A stretch of DNA of 64,000 nt from Bathymodiolus brooksi (lineage: Eukaryota > Mollusca > Bivalvia > Mytilida > Modiolidae): the NCBI GenBank assembly GCA_963680875.1, contig OY804575.1, forward strand, positions 27,695,034-27,759,033, read 5' to 3'. The notes under the pieces are model-generated. The model saw only the letters and a list, made by a program, of their open reading frames with translations, searched no databases and was not told the DNA's origin. Each line of letters begins with the position of its first letter. Positions within the stretch are counted from its first letter, which is position 1. Positions 1 to 9,950 of the stretch are shown here, in pieces. The translations under genes and the position numbers were made by a program.

Positions 1-94
1 ATCTGACAATATACATGAGAAGAGAAGTTTGAAATGGAGACAAGAGACTAAAATCCCTTTCACGAGTTGTAGATAGGATACCAATATGTTTTAT

Positions 95-640
95 GGCGAA
101 ATGTTTGTCATTTAGATAATTTAATCTGGTATCACACGAAGACCATTACTTTCGTTAGATGTTTATGACTAATTGATATTAAGCTTGTCTGAAAAGTCAG
201 CTATCATTTTTGTGTCCTATAAGTAATGGTCTTTAACCAACAGATTCAACCATCTGAGCTAACAGACAATTAAATACGAGCATTTACTGATACTGTTATT
301 GTAATGGCCATTGTTATTAATGTTTGTGTTGTAATGGCCATTGTTATTAATGTTTGTGTTGTAATGGCCATTGTTATTAATGTTTGTGTTGTAATGGCCA
401 TTGTTATTCATGTTTGTGATAGTGTGTGGTCCTTGAGTGGAAGCGAATTTGTGTACGTTTGGTACTGTTATGTTTGGTTATTAATATCTGTATTGGTGTT
501 GGAGATCCAATTATCAAGAGAGTTGATTTGATTACCATTGACTGGCTTAAACCCGCCACATGTGCTGCTCAGTTGATTGTAAGCTGAGGATCCATCACTT
601 GTTAACAACACGTGTATCAAAATTAACATCCTGACAGATG
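95..640 (+). repeat. retroelement 3' region remnant, copy 1
   Basis: This stretch aligns by eye with 8790-9180: the same order of blocks around cacgaagacc, ttatgact, agtgtgtggtc and ggagatccaattatcaagag. It therefore looks like the 3' non-coding end of the retroelement whose degenerate polymerase is at 8095-8720. No coding part remains here. A 30-bp internal segment has been amplified (301-420). The boundaries are approximate. Confidence 0.6.
301..420. repeat. 30-bp tandem repeat, 4 copies
   Basis: Four near-perfect head-to-tail copies of a 30-bp unit starting gtaatggccattgttatt. The unit has no stop in one frame, which gives a spurious 75-aa ORF at 304-531. A single diverged copy sits at about 9010-9045 in the related element, so the array arose inside the retroelement 3' region. 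Confidence 0.9.
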
Positions 641-2065
641 TCCTAGCAATATCAGTCAAGCAAAATAAGAAGATCTGTGTCAAGTGATCGGATAATAAGC
701 TCCCTACTTGATGAGGCATGTTTTGAACAAGTGTATAATTCTTGTATGTGCTTCGTCTTGGGATATTAATAACACACGCTTGTTATCTATCTGTATCGAC
801 ATCATGACTTGATAGACCAGCACACCTTTTTCCGAACACTAAGTGAATATGTCGGTTAAACATTAAAGGAACATATTTGCATGAATCATTCACTTAGTAG
901 TCATTTGATAAGCTCAGATTTATGACTGCTGTTCGACGTCATATTTTTCAATTGCTTGGTAGGATCATAAATTCCACCGGGGCTTACATCTTTAATATCA
1001 GGCCACGGCCTGTGATAGGTTATGGAAAGGGAACGTCATTATGCCTATTATATATGATAATTAGCAAACAAAAAGCAACTGCTTATTAAAATCCATAAAT
1101 TATCCCATGTATGTATGTATATAATGCCTTTTATCCAAATAATTCGTTATCAAATAATTAGAAAGCTCTTGGTATCTTTTATCTGTTTTAGTTTTTATTG
1201 AAAACCTTAAAGTGTCAAAATTTGAATGTATGTTCCTTCTTTTATCTATATAATTGTACATCAAATAATCGTAAATGTCATGATTATTAGTATCTGGTTT
1301 CGTTTTATTTTTGAAAATTTCAATCGTGGCCTAGGTGCTGGTAAACGATCATTGCCATATATGGTTAACAACATGTACTAAATAGATATCGGACGATCAG
1401 GAGGTGCGAAGATGACACGGGGTGTTTTAGAAATGCAACAATACCATTTTGCTGTTGTCGTATGTTTGAAAGTGGTTGTAACCCCTCTCTGGTAAACTTT
1501 CACTGAATGAGACAATTCTAGTCTCACAAAAGGTGTCGTTGAATGACAACAATAATCTTAACAGATACCACATTATTTTTCTTGTATTTATTAATAGATC
1601 TTTATGTGCTTTTTAATTACAGTTGGGTCTTTCGGGGTTTGTTTGGGGCTGTATTGTAGGCAGATTGTGTTCTTGTGTATTTTATTTGTATTTCGGTATT
1701 CTAGGTTTAAATTTTTTTTAAATACAACCAAGAAGCGTTGAAAATTCGTCAGCATTCTCGTGACTAGAGAAAAAGGGTTTCAATATATAACGTTAGCATA
1801 ATTATTTTTAAAACTCAATTTTCTTATAGCAAGTCAAACAAAAATTGGACCTCCAAACTGAGAAAAATCACTTTTGTGAGTGTGTGATTTTTCGCGAATT
1901 TGGATATTCGTTTATTGAATTAGTTCGAATGGTTTAAAGTGTTGCTTCTTTGATTGCAGAAACAATTTCACTGTTAATGAAGGTTGGAGTGATAATTTTA
2001 GTTATTAGAAAAACCGATTTCCATTCACACACAGTTGTTTGTAGCAGGGTTCATGTCCTATTAGT
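641..2065. other. no gene seen
   Basis: AT-rich sequence with no ORF of convincing composition, no splice-flanked exon and no clear repeat. A short tgtatgtatgta microsatellite lies near 1108. Confidence 0.5.
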
Positions 2066-2215
2066 GTTTTTTGGTGAGATCCGTATTGCTTATCCATTTA
2101 GTTTCTGTGTTGTGTTTTTGGTGAGATCCGTATTGCTTATCCATTTAGTTTCTGTGTTGTGTTTTTGGTGAGATCCGTATTGCTTATCCATTTAGTTTCT
2201 GTGTTGTGTTTTTTG
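2066..2215. repeat. 47-bp tandem repeat, about 3 copies
   Basis: The string ttggtgagatccgtattgct recurs at 2071, 2118 and 2165, a strict 47-bp period. Copies are nearly identical. The 73-aa ORF across it (1950-2171) is a product of the repeat. Confidence 0.9.
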
Positions 2216-2796
2216 TTTTGTTTGTCTTCGTTCTGCGTTTTGTGCCCAATATTGGCTGTGTTTTCTAGAGTGTCCATTCTTGATTACCCCTTCTGCTTTC
2301 TCTAGCCTTTATTTGATCTCATATATCAGACGGATTTTATCCATATTGCCAGTTTACGCCCATTTTTGAAAAGGTAATGGGTTATGGGTACTTTTTTTGA
2401 CATTTCGACGCTTCCCTTGAAATTGATTTGAATGAAAAAGACTTTTTAGATACCTTATATATTAAAGAATTGGGAGAAAATAACTCGTATACTTTTTAAA
2501 TATTTTAATACAAGGAATACCATGGCTCAAAACGGTATTTGAGAAATAATGAAATTGCAAGCATTTCCCATTTTGTTGTTTTAACAGTTATAAAGTACAT
2601 GGAGAAAGTCTCGACCAAGCAACAATTATGCTGTTTATTTTTGTTGAATATATCATAATCCCCGAAGGAACACATAATAGATATAATAAACCAGATGATT
2701 TGACAAAACTATTAAACAAAATAATAGACACTATGAGTTACTCCTTTACTGTTATAGCATTTTGAAAGTTAACTCATATATACTTATCACCGGGTT

Positions 2797-2962
2797 TGTA
2801 ACATAGATTAACACGATGGTTGTCACTAGTGGAGCAGGAACTGCTTACCCTTCTGGAGCACCTGAGTTCACCCCCGGTTTTTAGTGGGGTTCGTGTTACT
2901 CGATCTTTAGTTTTATGTGTATCTGATTACCCCTTTGGTATCTTCAAGCTCTTCCAACTCAT
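2797..2962 (-). repeat. dispersed repeat M1, reverse orientation
   Basis: The reverse complement of this stretch matches 27780-28010 block for block: the caaaggggtaatcag segment, then gatcgagtaacacgaacccc, then the gcagttcctgctccactagtg segment. The last part is a single-copy relative of the 39-bp satellite unit at 44824-49505. The 121-aa plus-strand ORF at 2820-3185 is non-coding repeat. Confidence 0.7.
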
Positions 2963-3285
2963 ATATACAATATACGTATGTTGTCGGAAAATATATAATT
3001 TATTTGTAAGAGTTTTAGAAACAGGTAGAAAAGTGAGTCTTTGGCCTCCTATACTGTTACCGTTTCTTTCTGTCGCTCTACATGAATCTGGTACCAGAAA
3101 TTCTTTATTAGGTCCATTACTAAATAATACTGAAGTTTATTTGACCCACTTTATTAGGATTCAAAATCACACAATTGCAGAATAAAACATTATCTCTGAA
3201 ATCATACAGTACAATTGTTATTTCTTCTAGATAAACAATGAAACAGTGAAATTATAAAGAAAAAAGTATTATGTAATATTGATAT

Positions 3286-3521
3286 TTATTTATAAATAGC
3301 TTCACATGTTCGCTTAAGTGGATGGAAAATTTCTTTCTTGTTTTCAAAATCGCACATATCGTGATATACAACTCTTTCATTACTGCAAACGGCATAATAC
3401 GGAGAACCTTCCCTTCCAACCCATGGATTAAGACCGTTCGGTAGTCCTTTACAGCTTGGATACCTCACATGACAAGGGATACAACCCATTGATGATCTGC
3501 AATGGTTTTCTTCGTAATCAC
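3286..3521 (-). CDS. Gene A exon 3: eight-Cys terminal domain
   Basis: 236 nt including TAA at 3288-3286. The first codon is completed across the junction to Cys, followed by DYEENHC. Then [37 protein letters not shown] and RTC. The motif GLxxGLNxW-x-x-REG is shared with genes B and C, and in modified form with D. An AATAAA signal overlaps the stop codon on this strand. Confidence 0.87.
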
Positions 3522-6500
3522 CTGCAAGTAACATATAATTCTTTGTGATATTTATCAGGAGAAAATATCATCACTGCATGTTCTTTCTTTTGATGTTTTT
3601 TTTTACGAAACTGTATTTATGTTGCATAACTTTCATTACGTCAAATGGAATTAATGGTCAATTATGTACAAGATAGTTGGATAGATAAACAGAGACTTTG
3701 ATTAAAAAATATCTTAAGCAGAAAGAACGGTTGTAAAAAAACACAAAAAACACAAAAAAGAAATGTAAGCATTATACTGGTTCACTGACCTTATCTTTTA
3801 TAATGCATATTCAGATATAAATTCAGTCGGTATAAGTACTTATCACAACTAAAGTTGTGAGTTCGAATCCCATTCAGGTGAGGTGTACTTGATGCAACAT
3901 TATGTGATAAAGTTCGTCGGTGACTTGCTGTAGGTCGGTGGTTTTCTCCGGATACTCCGGTTTCCTCCACCAATAAAACTGATGGCCAAGATATAACTGA
4001 AATATTGTTGATAGTGGCGTTAAACATCATAACCTTAACCCCATATAAATACTAATGAAATAACGTCTCCGAACCTACGAAAGCAGTTTATATATTGCTG
4101 ATAAGGTGTCGAAAAGTCTGGTGTAAGACTAAGTACTATGATTGCATTTTATATTTAACGATCTTACATTACGGAATATGTATCGATACATTTACTTACG
4201 TTACCATATACACGTACGATATATATAATCTCTAGCAATCTTACGTTACCATATACACGTACGATATATTTAATCTCTAGCAATCTTACGTTACCATATA
4301 CACGTACGATATATTTAATCTCTAGCAATCTTACGTTACCATATACACGTACGATATATTTAATCTCTAGCAATCTTACGTTACCATATGATATTTGTAT
4401 TTTCTACAATAGTACATTACCATATGCGATTAAGGTATTTCTAAAAAAAACGAAATAAAACAATTTATGCGGAATATATACATGTATATTCCCTAACAAT
4501 TTTGCGTGACCATATACGGTATATGCGCTGTTGTTGCTGTTCTACATCTCACAGTCACGATTATGTATTCCTTAGCAATCGTACGTTATTTTATACATGC
4601 AAATTATATGTATTCTTAACAATTGAATGTTAGTTTAACAAATACTATATTCTGTAGTCTGCTGTCAACATGGTCAGGATTGGCAATACAAATATAATGT
4701 TACATTGTAAATATTATTATTATTATTATATTGAATTTGAGTGTGTTTTTCTTTTATGTCTGGATTGGGATGTTATAAATATATTATTGTCTTCTCCCTC
4801 GAGAACAGTTTTCCTATTGTGTTGTCTGGTGAGGTATATTGCCCTCGCTATTGGCTCAGGCACTATACCACACCAGACAACACTATAGGAGAACAGTTCC
4901 CTCAGGAGTAGACAATAATAGAATAATATTCATTGACAATCTTGCATTGCAAATATACGATATTTATATTCCGAAACAGTCTTATTTTATCATATTTTAT
5001 CACATGTGCTATATATGAATTCTTAAAGCAATCAAATGTTACCTTATACGGTATGTGGTATTCCTTAACACATTATATTACCTTATACAGTATGTGAATT
5101 CCTTAACAAATTATATTACCTTATACAGTATGTGAATTCCTTGGCGAAGTTAAAACGATTCTCGTATCGCTATATAGAATGTTAGTTAACATTCTAATAA
5201 TAATATTTTGGAAAAGAAATACAGTCAAACCTGTCCATGCGGTCACCTCTATTAAGCAGTCATATGTATTAAAAGTCACAATTTTCTTGACCTGTCATAG
5301 AAATTTTCACCTGTCTTAAAAGACCAGCCACTTTTTCTTTGTCCCAAGGGTGACCTCTTAATACAGGTTTGACTGCACAGATCGTGGAAATATAATTTGA
5401 AAATAACAACAACGTCTACCATTACTTACATGGATCTTTAAAAACAATTCTGGTTCCACAATTAGCCTTCTCTAGATGAATACAACGTTTCTTGTCTTCA
5501 TCAAACAACAGTGGATATGGACATTCTTCTACACTGTTTAAAGTACAATCAATGTACTTAGAACAGCTGTCTTCATAGGCCATGAAGACAGACTTCTGTT
5601 GTTTACATCGGTCTTCTAAAGAAGAAGAAACTGGCATATCAAATTTCTTAGTACCTGAAAGAAAAATAATAAAAATCCATTTTCCGTATTGTCTCAATAT
5701 ATAATACAGCCAAACCTACCTTAAAGGGTACCTCTATATAAAAAATCACTGTCTGTAAAGGACAGTCTCAGTTTTCCCATTAATGAATAGTGCATATAAT
5801 TTTATCCTGTATATAAAGGCTATTAAAGGGCATATTTTCAGACTGCCTTTAGTGGCCTTTATATACAGGTTTGACTGTATGTACATGCTGTACATGTCTG
5901 ATCACAAATTTACATATTATATAAATAATCCAAATTACTGCTGTCAAAGAAAGACTTATTTATACATTGTGATAGGATTACAATGATGGGTGTTTAACGC
6001 CACTAATATTTTAGATATATCGTGGTGGTCATATTTATTGGCATGAACTGGTGATACTCAGAGATACTGTATCGCAGGGTTGTTTGGAATACATTTCGCC
6101 ACGGTCTGGATCAGACGGTGAATAACATTTAACATAAATGACAAATAGTTTAACAAAAGTCTAATTGACGTTTTATTATTTTATTTTTTTAGATATTTGA
6201 TAAAAAAAATATTCTTGTACACAATATCGCTAAGGAAACGTTGTTAATATAATTATACATCCGCTACAAAAACCGGAGAATATAATAATAAAAAAAAATC
6301 CGTTACTTTTGTGATCTTTTTTGTGGTTTTCTCTCTTAAAAGAAGTGTTGTGTTTCTAATAACGACAATATATTACAGCAACAAAAGAAGTGTTGTGTTT
6401 CTAATAACGACAATATATTACAGCAACAAAAGAAGTGTTGTGTTTCTAATAACGACAATATATTACAGCAACAAAAGAAGTGTTGTGTTTCTAATAACGA

Positions 6501-7117
6501 CAATATATTACAGCAACAAGTGAATCAAGTTGACTATCTATTTCATATAAAACATATGTGTCGATTACATTTCAGGAAGCAAAAACTTTCAAAAGAAATA
6601 TAAATATGAATATACATGTATAGGGTAATTTTGAAAACTCGACTCACTTTTGGCACAGGTAGAAGTGTTATATGATTTTACATCCACTGTATATTATCAT
6701 ACCGTAAAATATTTAATTTTTGGACACTAGTACCTAAAGTCTAGAGATCCAGACTAAAACAATGATATAATGGGAAAAGAACAAAGTGACGAAGGCAAAT
6801 TATTTTCTAAAAAAATGGTGAAGTCAAAGCAACCTTAATAAATCTATAAAAGAAATCTAGAGATAATTGGCTGAAATTATTGTTAGCTTACATTGATCTT
6901 GTTCTGACCCTTTACGTACACATGTCCGTACTTCCTCGTTGTAGACCATGTTTTTTGCGCAGTTGTATTTATGTTGTAAGGTTCCAAAGCACATGTAAAA
7001 CACACTACAATCTGCTGGATCACCTCTCCATTCAACGTTCTTAGTCCCATCACAAACTCTTGCAGACAAAACAGATGAAAGACACATCACAAAAGTCAAA
7101 ATTGACAAGTTATTCAT
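3286..7117 (-). CDS. Gene A: secreted three-domain chitin-binding protein, 228 aa
   Basis: Three exons on the minus strand: 7117-6892, 5654-5430 and 3521-3286. Joined, they give 687 nt, that is 228 residues plus TAA. The start at 7117 puts a typical signal peptide ([19 protein letters not shown]) just before the first Cys domain; the in-frame Met at 7180 would spoil it. Exons 1 and 2 encode peritrophin-A-type six-Cys domains, and exon 3 an eight-Cys domain shared with genes B, C and D. Donors are GTAAGC and GTAAGT, acceptors TTTCAG and TTGCAG; both junctions split a Cys codon as T|GT. The family binds chitin in extracellular matrices; binding here is inferred from domain type. Closest relative in the window is gene B, diverging head to head 2.6 kb away. 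Expression site (shell, byssus or gut) is not visible. Confidence 0.88.
3824..4037 (+). repeat. tRNA-headed SINE (RUDI/Meta type)
   Basis: In gene A intron 2. The plus strand reads a B-box-like gagttcgaatccc, then gaggtgtact, ggttttctccgg, cctccaccaataaaac, and the tail gatataactgaaatattgttg followed by gtggcgttaaac. The order, tRNA-like head then conserved central domain then tail, is that of the abundant mollusc SINE. The minus ORF at 3791-4030 is not a gene. Confidence 0.8.
4196..4390. repeat. 45-bp tandem repeat, about 4 copies
   Basis: A 45-bp unit containing gttaccatatacacgtacg recurs from about 4196 to 4390, in gene A intron 2. The period is divisible by three, so the minus strand gives a spurious 15-residue peptide repeat. 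Single diverged units continue on both sides (for example near 4420 and 4507), so this is the homogenised core of an older degenerate array. Confidence 0.88.
4783..4920. repeat. foldback (hairpin) MITE-like element
   Basis: Two arms of about 55 bp are inverted copies: tattattgtc at 4783 pairs with gacaataata ending at 4920, and gttgtctggtg at 4821-4831 pairs with caccagacaac at 4871-4881. The loop is about 25 bp. There is no ORF. It lies in gene A intron 2. Confidence 0.8.
5039..5142. repeat. 38-39-bp tandem repeat, about 3 copies
   Basis: The string accttata recurs at 5041, 5080 and 5118 with a shared gtatgtg...attcctt segment. Short imperfect array in gene A intron 2. Confidence 0.7.
5222..5375. 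mobile_element. pogo/Tc1-like MITE
   Basis: Perfect 12-bp terminal inverted repeats CAGTCAAACCTG (5222-5233) and CAGGTTTGACTG (5364-5375) enclose 130 bp without an ORF. A TA precedes the left end, as expected for TA-targeting Tc1/mariner relatives; the right flank is CA, so the duplication is imperfect. It sits 55 bp from exon 2 of gene A, in intron 2. Confidence 0.8.
5430..5654 (-). CDS. Gene A exon 2: chitin-binding domain 2
   Basis: 225 nt, a symmetric phase 1-1 exon. Cys pattern: [29 protein letters not shown], ending in DPC, whose Cys codon spans the next junction. The aromatic position after the second Cys (KYIDC) and the YPLLFD block match the second domain of gene B almost residue for residue. 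Acceptor TTTCTTTCAG. Confidence 0.87.
5708..5877. mobile_element. pogo/Tc1-like MITE
   Basis: Termini CAGCCAAACCT and AGGTTTGACTG are inverted repeats with one mismatch, flanked on both sides by TA. Same family as the element at 5222-5375. It lies in gene A intron 1, 53 bp from exon 2. No transposase is present. Confidence 0.8.
6338..6517. repeat. 45-bp tandem repeat, 4 copies
   Basis: The string aaaagaagtgttgtgtttct recurs at 6338, 6383, 6428 and 6473 with no visible differences between copies. It lies in gene A intron 1. The 70-aa ORF across it is an artefact. Confidence 0.92.
6892..7117 (-). CDS. Gene A exon 1: signal peptide and chitin-binding domain 1
   Basis: 226 nt, phase 1 at its end. 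Residues 1-19 are a hydrophobic signal peptide. The mature part shows the peritrophin-A spacing: VCDG, then [20 protein letters not shown] and QDQC. The F-Y-x-C core and preceding acidic residues are those expected of CBM14. The donor GTAAGC lies at 6891-6886. Confidence 0.88.
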
Positions 7118-8094
7118 GTTGTACGATGGGTATTGTACAGACAACTCACACAAACTAAAAAGACTGGATATGATTTCCAATATAAGATGTTAAAGATCCG
7201 CCTACCTTAATCACATAAATACCATCCCTAAAACAACCACGTCAATTCCAAATTTTAAAAGAATGTAACAACGTCTCTCCCAGATACCCCAGTATTTCAA
7301 TTGGATTTTTATCTTTTAATGAGTCTATTTTCTGTACTTTTACTTTTTAAAAATATCCTGTAATCTAGGGGATTAAGCAATTGGAGTTATTAAGTTGCTG
7401 ATTTAGATATTCACTTTTGACGGAGACTAGGAAGATTTTGTCATACCATTTTTTCACTTTTAGTTCAAATTTCCCATTGACATGTAAATGTATTCTGAGC
7501 TGTATAAAAGTCCCCCTCCCTAATGCATAGTAAACCCTAGCCGTTTTTTGCTATCCCGTTTAGGCTCTTTCGTTTTCTTGCTCCAAAGATGTTAAAATCA
7601 CGATGAGTGCCATGGATAAATCAAGAACGGGAAATGTTTACTGTTTGTAAGCACCTAGTGTCACTCATGGTTAACGGTGGTAGTTGGTGTTTTTCTATCC
7701 TCGTTACATTATACAAAAAACTTTAAACAGCAATAACCAAACTATTCCACCAATATAAACAAAACAAACAAGTACATCGCACATCTAAGTATTGACCCAA
7801 ACATTACTACAACATGTGAAGATAGTAATCCAAGCCCTTGATTGGCACATGTATAACATAGTGTTGGGGTTAAACCGGATAATGGGATATAAACATGTTA
7901 TAAATCTTAGCTTCCACTAAAAATGACCAAAACCATCACAGGAATGAACGACAACATTAACATAGACAATTAATTGAGATTGAATGCTAATTGTGCCTGT
8001 AGTCCTGTTGAAGTTCGGGTTTCAGTGGTTTGGGTCTTTTGATTTACCTTGTTTGTGACTATTCTGACTTGATGAATACACAAGAAATATTTTT
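7118..8094. other. intergenic, upstream of gene A
   Basis: Promoter side of gene A; only a weak TATA-like TATTTATG on the minus strand near 7221-7214. About 7540-7605 is a reverse-orientation relic of dispersed repeat Y (see 26560-26690). The rest shows no gene. Confidence 0.45.
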
Positions 8095-9310
8095 GATTCA
8101 TGGAAGACGATAATAATCTTATAATATTTCAATGCAACGACTCGTGTCAAATATTTGATTTAGATATATCCATTTTCCAAGGAAAATTTAACACACTCGT
8201 TTACAACAAAAGAGATGATTCTTCTTTCCCTATCGTCAATTTCTCTTTTTTTGGATAGTGACGTTCCCTTTTTAGTTCCATCATATGGCGTTTACATTTT
8301 CTCAGTTAGATAGTTTTGCACGTATTTGTAATGATGTTTCTGACTTGAATGACCACAATCTCGTGATAAGGGAAAAACCTTTACACTAAGGATATCGTTT
8401 TCATAAATTATTAAAAACTTTCACAATTTGTTTTTGCCGCTATAAATATTTTGTATTTAGATACAATTCTCCATCAAGATATCTGTTCAAATAAGTATTT
8501 GTCATCCATGTTTGATAGTGACGTAATTGATTTGCCATCCATGTTTGATAGCGACGTAATTGACAAAGCTAAAAAGTTCAAATCTGACACATCTAGACTT
8601 AAAATCCTTGAAAAATCTTATTCGTAAAAGCTATGATTTAGCAACTATAATTGCCTCTTTGCGGCAAGTTTCCTTTGCTAAAAACACAGTCAATCTGCTG
8701 GTACAACTAGTATGTACAATTAGCAATTAAATTAGTTCATCTATGTTTCATATTTTATTATTATTTTATGTTCAATATTTGAATCCAACAAATTCATGAC
8801 CTATTTATTCTGGTCTCTCACGAAGACCTTGTTTTCTTTAGATAGTTATGACTTTTTAATATTAAATACCCTGTATGTTAGAAGTATCAGTTATGATTCT
8901 TTGTCCTAAGAGTAGCGGTATAATTCTTTAGCCAACATATTCTATCTTCCTAGCTAGTAGTCATTAAACTACAACTTACAAGTATTCATTGACACAGCTA
9001 TTGTACTGTCAATGTTAATGTTGTCATTCATTTTTGTGACAGTATGTGGTCTTTTTGAATGATTATGAATATATTCAATTTGTTTTTATCGTTTGCATAT
9101 ATCTGTATTGCTGTTGGAAATTCAATTATCAAGAGGGGGGATCCCATTAACCAGTTTAACCCCGCAGCTTTTTGTATGCCTGTCCCAAGCCAGAACCTAG
9201 ATTTCCAACGTCATATGTAGTGGTCTTTTTTATGTTCAGTGAGTTGAGGTGAGATGCGATTATTCGTTTTCTTGATATTGTTGGAATTATTGACCATCAC
9301 TGCTTAAACT
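8095..9310 (+). pseudogene. degenerate reverse-transcriptase retroelement, 3' part, copy 2
   Basis: The plus strand still shows broken polymerase blocks: DLDISIFQGKF then YNKRDDSSFPIVNFSFF (about 8160-8260), after a frameshift VPSYGVYI, and near 8630-8715 DLATIIASLRQVSFAKNTVN. Stops and frameshifts interrupt it. These blocks resemble the C-terminal half of reverse transcriptases common in mussel and cnidarian genomes; the clade (Penelope-like or other) is unsure. A 33-bp segment is duplicated (8503, 8536). From 8740 to 9310 follows the 3' non-coding region, shared with 95-640 and, inverted, with 28080-28745 and 52705-52925. Confidence 0.7.
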
Positions 9311-9651
9311 GTTTTTTTCTCTCAGAAATGTATGGTATGTTCGTTATGTCAGGAGATACATGTTACAAATTGTTTATTTTTGTATTTTGTTTATCTAAAG
9401 GATACTCGCCTATAACGTTCTAATTCGTGACTAATAATAAATGGGAAGAGCAAAAAGAGCGGAAATCGCGATAGAGATGCACCTCTAATCGAGACTGTTT
9501 ATCATCAAAATTGTCTGGTAACTAGAGCCGAGACCATCAAAAGCTGTTTTGTAGTAATATTGCAAATTCAATAGTTGTACTATGGCGTGGTGTTGAATTA
9601 CTCGTGACAAAATATGTATACAAGTAGGTACGTGGGAGATACAAAAAAACA

Positions 9652-9659
9652 TATATAAG
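9652..9659 (+). promoter_or_regulatory. TATA box of gene B
   Basis: TATATAAG, 66 bp upstream of the gene B start codon. A transcript starting about 30 bp downstream would have a short leader of roughly 40 nt. No other core promoter element is certain. Confidence 0.55.
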
Positions 9660-9724
9660 GGATATATCTGTCTTATGAAAATCACTACTTGCTCAGTAAA
9701 ATCAAGGTTTCTTAAGATCTCAAA

Positions 9725-9950
9725 ATGAATACTCTGTCTGCTGTAATCTTGCTTGTGACTGTGGCATATTCTAAATCTGATAATATATGCGACGGGTCTA
9801 AGAAAATCAAATGGGTAGCCGATCCTTCTGATTGTAAAGTCTTTTATTTATGCTTTGGAAAATTACAGCATAAATATATATGTGAAGAAGATACAGTTTA
9901 TAATGAAAATGAACGAATGTGTGTAGAAAAGGGATCAACAGATGACAAAT
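9725..9950 (+). CDS. Gene B exon 1: signal peptide and chitin-binding domain 1
   Basis: 226 nt. The Cys spacing is NICDG, PSDCKVFYLCFG, HKYIC, RMC and DDKC, the last completed across the intron. Hydrophobic residues 4-15 form the signal core. The minus-strand ORF at 9807-9998 is a shadow. Confidence 0.88.

Noticed and set aside
3840..3870. Possible functional tRNA gene at SINE heads (B-box gttcgaatc)
   Set aside because: The heads do not fold into a full cloverleaf and continue into the SINE body; they are tRNA-derived promoters only.
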